Shown here: in pieces, positions 1 to 5,485 of the stretch
Position numbering within the stretch: the stretch's first letter is position 1
Layout of the letters: each line of letters opens with the position of its first letter
Position numbers and translations under genes: made by a program
Notes under the pieces: model-generated
Told to the model about the DNA's origin: nothing
The model's database searches: none
The model's input: only the letters and a program-made list of their open reading frames with translations
Assembly (NCBI GenBank): GCA_016296485.1
Contig: JAEDJF010000082.1
Coordinates: 1-6,527, forward strand
Direction: 5' to 3'
DNA from: Oscillospiraceae bacterium
GTDB lineage: Bacteria; Bacillota; Clostridia; Oscillospirales; Ruminococcaceae
DNA length: 6,527 nt

Positions 1-272
1 AGGGAGCGGACGAAAAGGTCGTAGACCTTTTTCGGGTAGCGACCTTCGCCGACGAAGAGGGCGAGCTTCCCGTCGAACTCCCGGAGGAACATCTTGTTTT
101 CGCTTTCGCCCGCCGGGGCGGCGCCTGCGGCGCCTTCCGAAAAGCCGGCTTCGGCGGCGGCTTCGCCGTCAAGAGCCGAGGATTCGGCTTCGCCGAGACC
201 GAACATCAGCGCAAAGACGGCGCAGCCCGTCAGAAAGAGCGCCGCCGCGGTAAGGGATAAACTGTGCTTCAA
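1..272 (-). CDS. Membrane-anchored protein with BofC-C-terminal-like motif (3' end beyond the window)
   Basis: Only the first 90 codons are present; the gene runs off the left edge. The frame begins at a TTG at 272-270. An in-frame TGA lies at 281-279, so TTG is the first usable start, and a strong GAGAGGTGA ribosome site precedes it. Residues 5-27 are hydrophobic after a Lys-His N-terminus, giving a signal anchor or signal peptide; Leu14-Thr-Gly-Cys17 fits a lipobox, though the hydrophobic run continues past Cys17, which favours a membrane anchor. Residues 28-58 are a low-complexity Ala/Glu/Gly linker. Residues 61-90 contain FLREFDGKLALF followed by KKVYDLFVRSL. This resembles the 'KEYDGKIAVF ... 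VYDVYVDSLP' pattern I recall from small clostridial proteins annotated as BofC C-terminal-domain proteins; that assignment is from memory. BofC itself acts in sporulation signalling, but nothing here shows such a role. The gene is divergent from the penicillin-binding protein gene. Confidence 0.6.
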   Translation of the reverse strand, partial: MKHSLSLTAAALFLTGCAVFALMFGLGEAESSALDGEAAAEAGFSEGAAGAAPAGESENKMFLREFDGKLALFVGEGRYPKKVYDLFVRS

Positions 273-278
273 AGAGCG

Positions 279-287
279 TCACCTCTC
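279..287 (-). promoter_or_regulatory. Ribosome binding site deciding a TTG start
   Basis: Read on the minus strand this is GAGAGGTGA, a near-perfect match to the anti-Shine-Dalgarno target, six bases before the TTG at 272. Its TGA is also the in-frame stop that closes the reading frame upstream, so the TTG start is well supported. Confidence 0.75.
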
Positions 288-348
288 AAAAAAATTATTC
301 CAACAGGTATTTTTAACAGGAAGTTCATCAAATAATCAGATAAAAGGC

Positions 349-354
349 TATAAT
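349..354 (+). promoter_or_regulatory. Promoter -10 box for the penicillin-binding protein gene
   Basis: A perfect TATAAT lies in an AT-rich stretch 83 bases before the start codon at 438. The best upstream hexamer, TTCATC at 324-329, matches the -35 consensus at only three positions with a 19-base spacer, so the -35 is weak. Transcription would start near 361, giving a leader of about 77 bases. Confidence 0.6.
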
Positions 355-381
355 ATATAATTAAGGTAAAGAAAACCCACG

Positions 382-400
382 GCGGAAGTTCCGCTTTTTT
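382..400 (+). promoter_or_regulatory. Palindrome plus T-run in the leader of the penicillin-binding protein gene
   Basis: GCGGAA-G-TTCCGC (382-394) is a perfect palindrome with 6-base arms and is followed at once by six T. As RNA it can form only a 4-bp GCGG/CCGC stem with a 5-base AAGTT loop, a weak intrinsic-terminator shape. It lies between the predicted promoter and the start codon. It could be an attenuator, or, as DNA, an operator just downstream of the transcription start. No competing antiterminator fold is obvious in the short leader. Confidence 0.35.
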
Positions 401-437
401 GATAAATTCACACCCCTTGCAAAGAGAGGAAAGATAA

Positions 438-2672
438 ATGAGTCTTAAAAAGAAGAAAAATCAGCTCGAATTTGAAAACGAACAGCCGGAAAAGGAAGTT
501 TCCCCAGCGGTTAAAATCATCAAGGGCTTCTTCCGCTTCGCCGGAAGAATGCTCGTGACGGCGCTTTCCGTTTTCATCATAAGCGGCTGCATCATCGGTT
601 GCGTCCTCGCGACGGTAATTCTCGGAATGGTCGACGACACGGACGACATCGACCTTGACGCCCTTGAGCTCAGTTACACCACCATAATCTACTCAAAGGA
701 CGAGGACACGGGCACCTACGTTGAGGACACGAAGCTCTACGGCGAAAAGGGAAAGCTCATCTGGGTCGATTTTGAGGATATGCCCAAATATCTCATCGAC
801 GCCACCGTCGCGGCGGAGGACAAGCGTTTCTGGCAGCACCAGGGCGTTGACTTCACCCGTACAATTTCCGCCACCATCGGCTTTCTTACCGGCAACGACA
901 GCGGCGGCGGCTCCACCATCACCCAGCAGCTCATCAAGAACGCCACCGGCAAGGACGAGGTGCGTATCGACCGAAAGGTCAAGGAGATTTTCAACGCCCT
1001 CGCCCTTGAAAAGAAGTACTCCAAGGACCAGATTCTTGAGGCCTACCTCAACATAATCGCCTTCGGCTACAACACCTCCGGCGTCCAGGCGGCTTCGAAT
1101 ATGTATTTCGACAAGGACGTTTCGGAGCTGAGCCTTGAGGAGTGCGTTGCCCTTATCTCCATAACCAATAACCCCAGCCGCTATGAGCTCTTCGGTCACG
1201 AGGAGAACAACAAGGAGCGCCGCCAGTACGTCTACGGACAGATGCTCGAAATCGGCTATATCGACCGGGCGCAGTACGACAACCTCATCGAGACCACCGT
1301 CGTTACCTCCAAGGGTCAGTCCACGGGCAAGGATAAGGGAAAATACCAGTCCTGGTTCATCGACTTCGTCATCGAGGACGTCATCGACGGGCTGATGGAC
1401 GAGTACGGCTGGGACAGAGCCACCGCCGAGTACAACCTCTATAACGGCGGCTACCGCATCTACTCCACCGTCGACAACCGGATACAGAGCATAGTGGAGG
1501 ACTACTATGAGCACCCGGAGAACTTCCCCCAGGTCAGAAACGCCACCCAGCCGGATTCCGCCTTCGTAATCCTCAATTTCGACGGCGAGGTCGTGGCGAT
1601 AGTGGGCGGCAAGGGCGAAAAGACCGGCTCCCGCCTCTTTAACATAGCTTCCATGGGACAAAGGCACATAGGCTCCACCATAAAGCCCATCTCATCCTAT
1701 GCCCTTGCCATTGAAAACGACCTTATCACCTATTCGACGGTCATCACCGACGAGCCCGTTTACAAACAGGGCGAAACCTACCAGGGCACCACCTTCGCGG
1801 CGGACTGGCCCGTCAACTACTACGCGGGCTATATGGGCGACGTCACCGTTGACTACGCCGTCCAGCGCTCCGTCAACACCATTCCCGTAAAGCTCGTCAC
1901 CCTTCTGACCCCGAGGACGGTCTTTGACTTCCTCACTCAGAAGCTCCACATCACGAGCCTTGTGGATTCGGGCACCAACAACGACGTTGCCGTTGCGCCT
2001 ATGGCGCTGGGCTCCCTCACCAAGGGCATCAGCCCCCTTGAGCTGGCGGGCGCCTACCAGATGATAGGCAACGGCGGACTTTACATCAAGCCCCACTCCT
2101 ACACCCAGGTGCTCAACAGCGAGGGCGAGGTAATCCTTAAAGCGGACACCGCCCCGGAGCGCGTCATTTCCTCCGAGACCTCCACCATTCTCAATAAACT
2201 CTGCCAGCGCGTAACCTCCGGTCCCAACGGTACCGGTACCGCGGCGAACCTTTCGAGCATGGGCTTCAAGGTCGCGGGCAAGACCGGTTCTTCCTCCGAC
2301 AACACGGACCTCTGGTTCGTCGGAATGACGCCCCAGTACCTGGGCGTCGTTTGGCTCGGCTACGCCGAAAGCATGCAGGAGATACATTACAGCTCCTATC
2401 CGACGCCGATTATCTGGAAGGGCGTTATGAAGGAAGTAATGAAGGGCGAGGACCCCTCCGTTGACTTCCCGGTGAGCGGGAACGTTGTTTCCGCCACCTA
2501 CTGCACCAAGAGCGGCGACCTTGCCACCTCCCATTGTCAGAGCACCGCCACCGGCTGGTACAAAAAGAACAATATGCCCGGAAACTGCACCGATTGCTAC
2601 GGCTTCAGCTACGGCGACTACGGCGACTACGGCGACTACGACGACGAACCCGAAACGATAATCATCGGCTGA
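438..2672 (+). CDS. Bifunctional class A penicillin-binding protein (PBP1a family)
   Basis: This 744-residue enzyme polymerises lipid II into glycan strands and cross-links their peptides, working outside the membrane. The start ATG at 438 has AGGA at 427-430, seven bases upstream. Residues 1-37 are a basic cytoplasmic tail and about 38-64 a single membrane anchor. The GT51 transglycosylase domain spans roughly 100-290: catalytic Glu127 in EDKRFWQHQGVD, GGSTITQQL at 157-165, RKVKEIFNALALEKKYSKDQILEAYLN at 179-205 broken here only by position, and NIIAFGYNTSGVQAAS at 205-220. The penicillin-binding transpeptidase domain spans about 370-670: nucleophile Ser413 in STIK (413-416), SVN at 478-480, and KTGS at 615-618. 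The tail holds Cys689, Cys700, Cys717 and Cys720, then repeated Gly-Asp-Tyr units and an acidic end. All catalytic motifs are intact. It appears monocistronic, with its own promoter and terminator. Which paralogue (PonA, PbpF and so on) it matches cannot be told from the sequence alone. Confidence 0.95.
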   Translation: MSLKKKKNQLEFENEQPEKEVSPAVKIIKGFFRFAGRMLVTALSVFIISGCIIGCVLATVILGMVDDTDDIDLDALELSYTTIIYSKDEDTGTYVEDTKLYGEKGKLIWVDFEDMPKYLIDATVAAEDKRFWQHQGVDFTRTISATIGFLTGNDSGGGSTITQQLIKNATGKDEVRIDRKVKEIFNALALEKKYSKDQILEAYLNIIAFGYNTSGVQAASNMYFDKDVSELSLEECVALISITNNPSRYELFGHEENNKERRQYVYGQMLEIGYIDRAQYDNLIETTVVTSKGQSTGKDKGKYQSWFIDFVIEDVIDGLMDEYGWDRATAEYNLYNGGYRIYSTVDNRIQSIVEDYYEHPENFPQVRNATQPDSAFVILNFDGEVVAIVGGKGEKTGSRLFNIASMGQRHIGSTIKPISSYALAIENDLITYSTVITDEPVYKQGETYQGTTFAADWPVNYYAGYMGDVTVDYAVQRSVNTIPVKLVTLLTPRTVFDFLTQKLHITSLVDSGTNNDVAVAPMALGSLTKGISPLELAGAYQMIGNGGLYIKPHSYTQVLNSEGEVILKADTAPERVISSETSTILNKLCQRVTSGPNGTGTAANLSSMGFKVAGKTGSSSDNTDLWFVGMTPQYLGVVWLGYAESMQEIHYSSYPTPIIWKGVMKEVMKGEDPSVDFPVSGNVVSATYCTKSGDLATSHCQSTATGWYKKNNMPGNCTDCYGFSYGDYGDYGDYDDEPETIIIG
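2610..2645 (+). repeat. Four tandem 9-bp units in the 3' end of the penicillin-binding protein gene
   Basis: TACGGCGAC is repeated exactly three times and a fourth unit reads TACGACGAC. The units are in frame and encode Tyr-Gly-Asp three times, then Tyr-Asp-Asp (residues 725-736). Identical codons in each unit suggest recent slippage expansion rather than selection at each residue. Copy number could change without shifting the frame. Confidence 0.85.
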
Positions 2673-2699
2673 GCTTTGGGCGGGGAATAAAATGAAAAG

Positions 2700-2730
2700 A
2701 AAAAAGCGGGGGCGAAGCCCCCGCTTTTTT
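2700..2730 (+). terminator. Intrinsic terminator after the penicillin-binding protein gene
   Basis: An 8-bp perfect stem GCGGGGGC/GCCCCCGC (2706-2713 and 2717-2724) with a GAA loop is flanked by six A (2700-2705) and six T (2725-2730). It lies 28 bases after the stop. The flanking A and T runs make it potentially active in both directions, so it could also back up termination of tgt coming from the other side. Confidence 0.92.
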
Positions 2731-2784
2731 GGGATTGTATGCTGTGCGGAAAGACGGTTTTTGCGACGCAAGGCTCATTTGCGC

Positions 2785-2801
2785 CGCGCTAAATTAGCGC
2801 G
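2785..2801. repeat. 17-bp palindrome in the convergent spacer
   Basis: CGCGCTAA-A-TTAGCGCG is a perfect palindrome with 8-base arms around one central base. It lies between the two terminators and ends immediately before the dispersed-repeat copy at 2802. No T-run follows on either strand, so it is not an ordinary terminator. Its function is unknown; it may be part of the same mobile or repeat unit. Confidence 0.55.
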
Positions 2802-2829
2802 AAACCGTATGGGCGGATATTATCCGCCC
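2802..2829. repeat. Dispersed palindromic repeat, copy 1
   Basis: AAACCGTA, then T, then GGGCGGATATTATCCGCCC. The last 19 bases are a perfect palindrome (9-base arms, one central T). The 28-base block recurs at 6420-6447 with one mismatch (T2810 versus G6428). It sits between two convergent terminators. From memory, similar 'GTAGGGGCGG...CCGCCC' palindromes are scattered through intergenic DNA of Oscillospiraceae genomes; that comparison is not tested here. It encodes no protein and looks like a REP-type or MITE-derived element. Confidence 0.75.
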
Positions 2830-2848
2830 CTAGGGTTTTATAAACCTT

Positions 2849-2875
2849 AAAAAAAGAGCGCCCTTGCGGGCGCTC
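2849..2875 (-). terminator. Intrinsic terminator of tgt
   Basis: On the minus strand an 8-bp perfect stem GAGCGCCC/GGGCGCTC closes a GCAA tetraloop of the stable GNRA class and is followed by seven T. It begins 25 bases after the tgt stop codon. Confidence 0.92.
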
Positions 2876-2900
2876 CGGGTTTCTTTTCAATATTTTCCCG

Positions 2901-4031
2901 TCAGACCGGGCGGTCGAGCACCTCACGGTGCTCAAGGTAAAACTGCGTAAAGGTGCCGTGCTCAAGCTCGGCGCGGATGCGCGCCATAAATTCGTTGTAA
3001 AACCAAAGATTGTGCAGAACGCAAAGGCGCATTCCGAGGCGCTCGTCCGCCTTGAGCAGGTGGCGGATGTACGCCTTGCTGTAGCTGCGGCAGGCGGGGC
3101 AGCCGCAGGCGGGGTCAATGGGCTCCGGGTCGTACTTGAACTTTTCCGCAAGAATGCGGACTTTTCCGCCCCAGGTGAAGACGTTTCCGTGCTGGGCGTT
3201 CCGAAGCGGAAGCACGCAGTCGAAGAAATCCACCCCACGATAGACCCCCTCGAGGATATTTAGCGGCGTTCCGACGCCCATCAGATACCGGGGCTTGTCC
3301 GCCGGGGCGAAGGGAATGACCGCCTCGATAATCCGGTACATCTCCTCGGCGGACTCGCCCACGGAGAGCCCGCCGATGGCGTAGCCGTCAAGGTCAAGGG
3401 CGGCAATTTCCTTCATATGCTCCGCCCGAATATCGTCATAGGTTCCCCCCTGATTGATTCCGAAAAGAAGCTGACCCGGGTTGATTGCGCCGGGCTCGGC
3501 GCAAAGGCGCCGGTGCTCGTCGATACAGCGGCGAAGCCAGCGGGTCGTCCGGGCGACGGATTTTTCAACGTACTCCCTCGGCGCCGGGTTCTCGATGCAC
3601 TCGTCGAACGCCATGGCGATGTCGGAGCCGAGGGCGGCTTGTATCCGCATGGACTCCTCGGGACCCATAAAGATTTTTCTCCCGTCGATATACGAGGTGA
3701 AATACGCCCCCTCCTCCTTGATTCGGCGGAGGTTCTGGAGGGAAAACACCTGAAAGCCGCCGGAATCCGTCAGGAGCGGTCCGTCCCAGTTCATAAATTT
3801 ATGAAGTCCCCCGAGGCGCGCTATAAGCTCCTCCCCGGGCTGCATATGAAGGTGATAGGTGTTCGAAAGCTCCACCTGGCACCCGATTTCCCGAAGGTCG
3901 TCGGTGGAAGCGCCGCCCCGGATTGCGGCGGCGGTGCCGACGTTCATAAATACCGGCGTCTCAACGGTGCCGTGGGGCGTCTCAAGAGCGCCCCTTCGGG
4001 CTTCGCCCTCGGTCTTAAAAACGGTGAACAT
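2901..4031 (-). CDS. tgt: Queuine/preQ1 tRNA-guanine transglycosylase
   Basis: Bacterial Tgt swaps the guanine at wobble position 34 of GUN-anticodon tRNAs for preQ1, the precursor of queuosine. The product is 376 residues, close to the family's usual 375-380. Visible motifs: TDSGGFQVFSL with general acid/base Asp89; FDEC at 142-145; FGINQGG at 190-196; GGLSVGE at 220-226 for base recognition; nucleophile Asp271 in FDCVLP; and the zinc site Cys309, Cys311, Cys314 and His340, which matches the E. coli Cys302/304/307/His333 set at a constant offset of seven. The loop after the nucleophile reads PLRNAQHG rather than the common PTRNARNG. The ATG at 4031 is chosen because it has GAGGAG six bases upstream; a longer frame reaching 4091 would run through the promoter and encodes no family sequence. 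No queuosine biosynthesis gene adjoins it, so it appears monocistronic here. It is divergent from nifS. Confidence 0.97.
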   Translation of the reverse strand: MFTVFKTEGEARRGALETPHGTVETPVFMNVGTAAAIRGGASTDDLREIGCQVELSNTYHLHMQPGEELIARLGGLHKFMNWDGPLLTDSGGFQVFSLQNLRRIKEEGAYFTSYIDGRKIFMGPEESMRIQAALGSDIAMAFDECIENPAPREYVEKSVARTTRWLRRCIDEHRRLCAEPGAINPGQLLFGINQGGTYDDIRAEHMKEIAALDLDGYAIGGLSVGESAEEMYRIIEAVIPFAPADKPRYLMGVGTPLNILEGVYRGVDFFDCVLPLRNAQHGNVFTWGGKVRILAEKFKYDPEPIDPACGCPACRSYSKAYIRHLLKADERLGMRLCVLHNLWFYNEFMARIRAELEHGTFTQFYLEHREVLDRPV

Positions 4032-4037
4032 TGCTTT

Positions 4038-4043
4038 CTCCTC
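4038..4043 (-). promoter_or_regulatory. Ribosome binding site fixing the tgt start
   Basis: GAGGAG on the minus strand lies six bases before the ATG at 4031. It selects this start over the upstream in-frame ATG at 4091, which lies in promoter DNA. Confidence 0.85.
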
Positions 4044-4062
4044 GCTGTATAAAAGATAAAAT

Positions 4063-4091
4063 ATTATACCATATTTAATAAGTAAAAGCAA
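4063..4091 (-). promoter_or_regulatory. tgt promoter with extended -10
   Basis: On the minus strand: -35 TTGCTT (4091-4086), a 17-base spacer, then TATAAT (4068-4063) preceded by TGG (4071-4069), the extended -10 signature. Transcription would start near 4056, leaving a leader of about 25 bases that carries only the ribosome site. Confidence 0.75.
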
Positions 4092-4092
4092 A

Positions 4093-4127
4093 CGCCCCCG
4101 GAAATGGGGCGAAAATAAAAAATTTTC
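4093..4127. promoter_or_regulatory. Two adjoining inverted repeats between the tgt and nifS promoters
   Basis: CGCCCC/GGGGCG (4093-4098 and 4106-4111) spans a 7-base gap. It is followed by GAAAAT-AAAAA-ATTTTC (4111-4127), an AT-rich repeat with 6-base arms that shares the base at 4111. They lie just upstream of the tgt -35 and about 30 bases upstream of the nifS -35 region. This is where an operator or UP-type element serving either promoter could lie, but I recognise no regulator's consensus. Confidence 0.3.
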
Positions 4128-4158
4128 CGCGATTTTTTGTAAATAATATTAAAAGCCC

Positions 4159-4185
4159 TTGCAATTCCTACGAAAAAGGTATAAT
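4159..4185 (+). promoter_or_regulatory. Promoter of the nifS-nifU-superoxide reductase operon
   Basis: A perfect TATAAT lies at 4180-4185. The best -35 is TTGCAA at 4159-4164, four of six matches, but the spacer is only 15 bases. A suboptimal spacer can mark a promoter that depends on an activator, though this is only suggestive. Transcription would start near 4192, giving a leader of about 60 bases. Confidence 0.6.
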
Positions 4186-4197
4186 ATAAATTTCGTC

Positions 4198-4213
4198 GGG
4201 GCAAAGCCCCTTT
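4198..4213 (+). promoter_or_regulatory. Leader hairpin before nifS
   Basis: GGGGC-AAA-GCCCC is a perfect 5-bp GC stem with a 3-base loop, followed by only three T. It would sit within the first ten or so bases of the transcript. The T-run is too short for an efficient terminator; a 5' stabilising hairpin is an alternative reading. Confidence 0.35.
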
Positions 4214-4235
4214 AAACCCAAATTTCTTCCAAGGG

Positions 4236-4241
4236 AAGGAG
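4236..4241 (+). promoter_or_regulatory. Ribosome binding site of nifS (TTG start)
   Basis: AAGGAG lies ten bases before TTG at 4252. There is no in-frame ATG or GTG between this site and the conserved YVDNAATTP motif, so the TTG start is strongly favoured. The spacing is slightly long. Confidence 0.75.
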
Positions 4242-4251
4242 AATAAAAGCT

Positions 4252-5457
4252 TTGGAAAAACGCTTAATATACGTTGACAACGCCGCCACCACCCCCATTT
4301 CGAAAGAGGTTCTCGACGCTATGATGCCCTGGCTCACCGAGGGCTACGGCAACGCCTCGAGCATTTACTCGAAAGGGCGCGAGGCGGGCTGGGCGCTCAA
4401 GAACGCCCGGGAAAAAATCGCCGCCGCCTTCGGCGCTTCGCCGTCGGAGATTTACTTCACCTCCTGCGGCTCCGAGTCGGACAACTGGGCGATAAAAGGC
4501 GCCGCCGCCGCAATGGCGAAGCGGGGCAAAAAACACATAATCACCTCCGCCTTTGAGCACCACGCGGTGCTCCACAGCTGCGAAGCCCTCGAGAAACAGG
4601 GCTTCGAGGTGACCTACGTTCCCGTCCATGAGAACGGCGTCGTTCGGGTCGAGGACATTGAAGCCGCAATCCGTCCGGACACCGGTCTTGTGACCATAAT
4701 GTACGCGAACAACGAAATCGGCACAATTCAGCCCATAAAGGAAATCGGCGCCCTCTGCCGGGAGCGCAAAATCTGGTTCCACACCGACGCCGTCCAGGCG
4801 GTGGGTCACGTTCCGATAAACGTGGAGGAACAGAATATTGATATGCTCTCCCTCTCCGGGCACAAGATTCACGCCCAGAAGGGCGTCGGGATGCTCTATA
4901 TAAGACGGGGCATCAGCCTTCCGAACCTCATTGACGGCGGCGGTCAGGAGCGCGGCAAGCGCGCCGGCACCGAAAACGTCGCCGCCATCGTCGGTCTCGC
5001 GAAAGCCGTCGAAATCGCCACCGCCAATATTGAGGAGCGCGCCGCAAAGACCAGAATTCTTCGGGACAGACTCATAGACAACATTCTCAAAATCGAGCGC
5101 ACCCGCCTCAACGGTGACCGTGAAAAGCGCCTTCCGGGCAACGTCAACATCTCCATCGAGGGAATCGAGGGCGAGAGCCTTCTTCTGAGCCTCGATATGT
5201 ACGGTATCTGCGCGAGCTCCGGCTCCGCCTGCACCTCCGGGTCCCTTGACCCCAGCCACGTGCTTCTCGCCATCGGGCTTAAACACGAGGTCGCCCACGG
5301 GAGCCTTCGCATCTCCCTCAGCGACGAGAACACCGAGGAGGACGTGGACAAGATCCTCGAGGTGCTGCCGGAAATCGTTTCCCGCCTTCGCTCAATGAGC
5401 CCCCTTTGGGAAAAAATCCAGAAGGGCGACGAAACCGGCGTTCCGATGATGAAATAA
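4252..5457 (+). CDS. nifS: Cysteine desulfurase, NifS/IscS group I
   Basis: This PLP enzyme removes sulfur from L-cysteine, making alanine and an enzyme persulfide that is passed to the scaffold protein for Fe-S cluster assembly. The product is 401 residues, normal for the family. The N-terminal YVDNAATTP (7-15) begins the fold. His103 in FEHHAV stacks on the cofactor, Asp179 in HTDAVQ contacts the pyridine nitrogen, and Lys205 in SLSGHK forms the Schiff base. GGGQERGKRAGTEN (229-242) follows, and catalytic Cys327 lies in SSGSACTSGSLDPSH, the group I form with the mobile Cys loop. These residues align with E. coli IscS at a constant offset of one. It starts with TTG. nifU follows after 28 bases, so the two are co-transcribed. 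I use nifS rather than iscS because of this pairing, common in Clostridia; sequence alone does not separate a nitrogenase-linked from a housekeeping role, and no nitrogenase gene is visible. No Rrf2/IscR regulator gene lies in the window. Confidence 0.95.
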   Translation: MEKRLIYVDNAATTPISKEVLDAMMPWLTEGYGNASSIYSKGREAGWALKNAREKIAAAFGASPSEIYFTSCGSESDNWAIKGAAAAMAKRGKKHIITSAFEHHAVLHSCEALEKQGFEVTYVPVHENGVVRVEDIEAAIRPDTGLVTIMYANNEIGTIQPIKEIGALCRERKIWFHTDAVQAVGHVPINVEEQNIDMLSLSGHKIHAQKGVGMLYIRRGISLPNLIDGGGQERGKRAGTENVAAIVGLAKAVEIATANIEERAAKTRILRDRLIDNILKIERTRLNGDREKRLPGNVNISIEGIEGESLLLSLDMYGICASSGSACTSGSLDPSHVLLAIGLKHEVAHGSLRISLSDENTEEDVDKILEVLPEIVSRLRSMSPLWEKIQKGDETGVPMMK

Positions 5458-5485
5458 CCCAGAGCCAAGAAAAGGAGAATCGACA

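Noticed and set aside
94..360. Plus-strand open frame at the left end
   Set aside because: It overlaps the better-supported minus-strand gene, lacks a ribosome site, and its Ala/Pro/Ser-rich sequence is what the antisense of an Ala/Glu linker yields. Its end runs through the promoter.
288..360. Promoter for the minus-strand gene at the left edge
   Set aside because: Several AT-rich hexamers resemble a -10, but none has an acceptable -35 at suitable spacing, so no call is made.
2229..2240. GGTACCGGTACC palindrome
   Set aside because: It lies inside the transpeptidase coding region, in frame over codons for Gly, Thr and Gly, and is explained by codon choice.
1692..2771. Long open frame on the minus strand opposite the penicillin-binding protein gene
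   Set aside because: It is the shadow of a GC-rich gene with strong third-position bias. Its product is low-complexity Gly/Val/Ala-rich with no family motif, and it runs through the terminator at 2700-2730.
2802..2829. CRISPR-like repeat
   Set aside because: Only two copies exist, 3.6 kb apart, with genes rather than spacers between them and no cas gene.
4032..4091. N-terminal extension of tgt to an upstream ATG
   Set aside because: This stretch contains the extended -10 promoter. The extension has no counterpart in the Tgt family, and the downstream ATG has a well-spaced GAGGAG.
4167..4182. Possible Rrf2/IscR-type operator over the nifS -10 (CCTAC...GGTAT)
   Set aside because: Only a three-base inverted match is present, with a poor fit to the IscR consensus, so it is not distinguishable from chance.
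4264..5298. Long minus-strand open frame opposite nifS
   Set aside because: The opposite strand encodes an unmistakable cysteine desulfurase. The antisense product has no recognisable motif and no ribosome site or promoter was seen.
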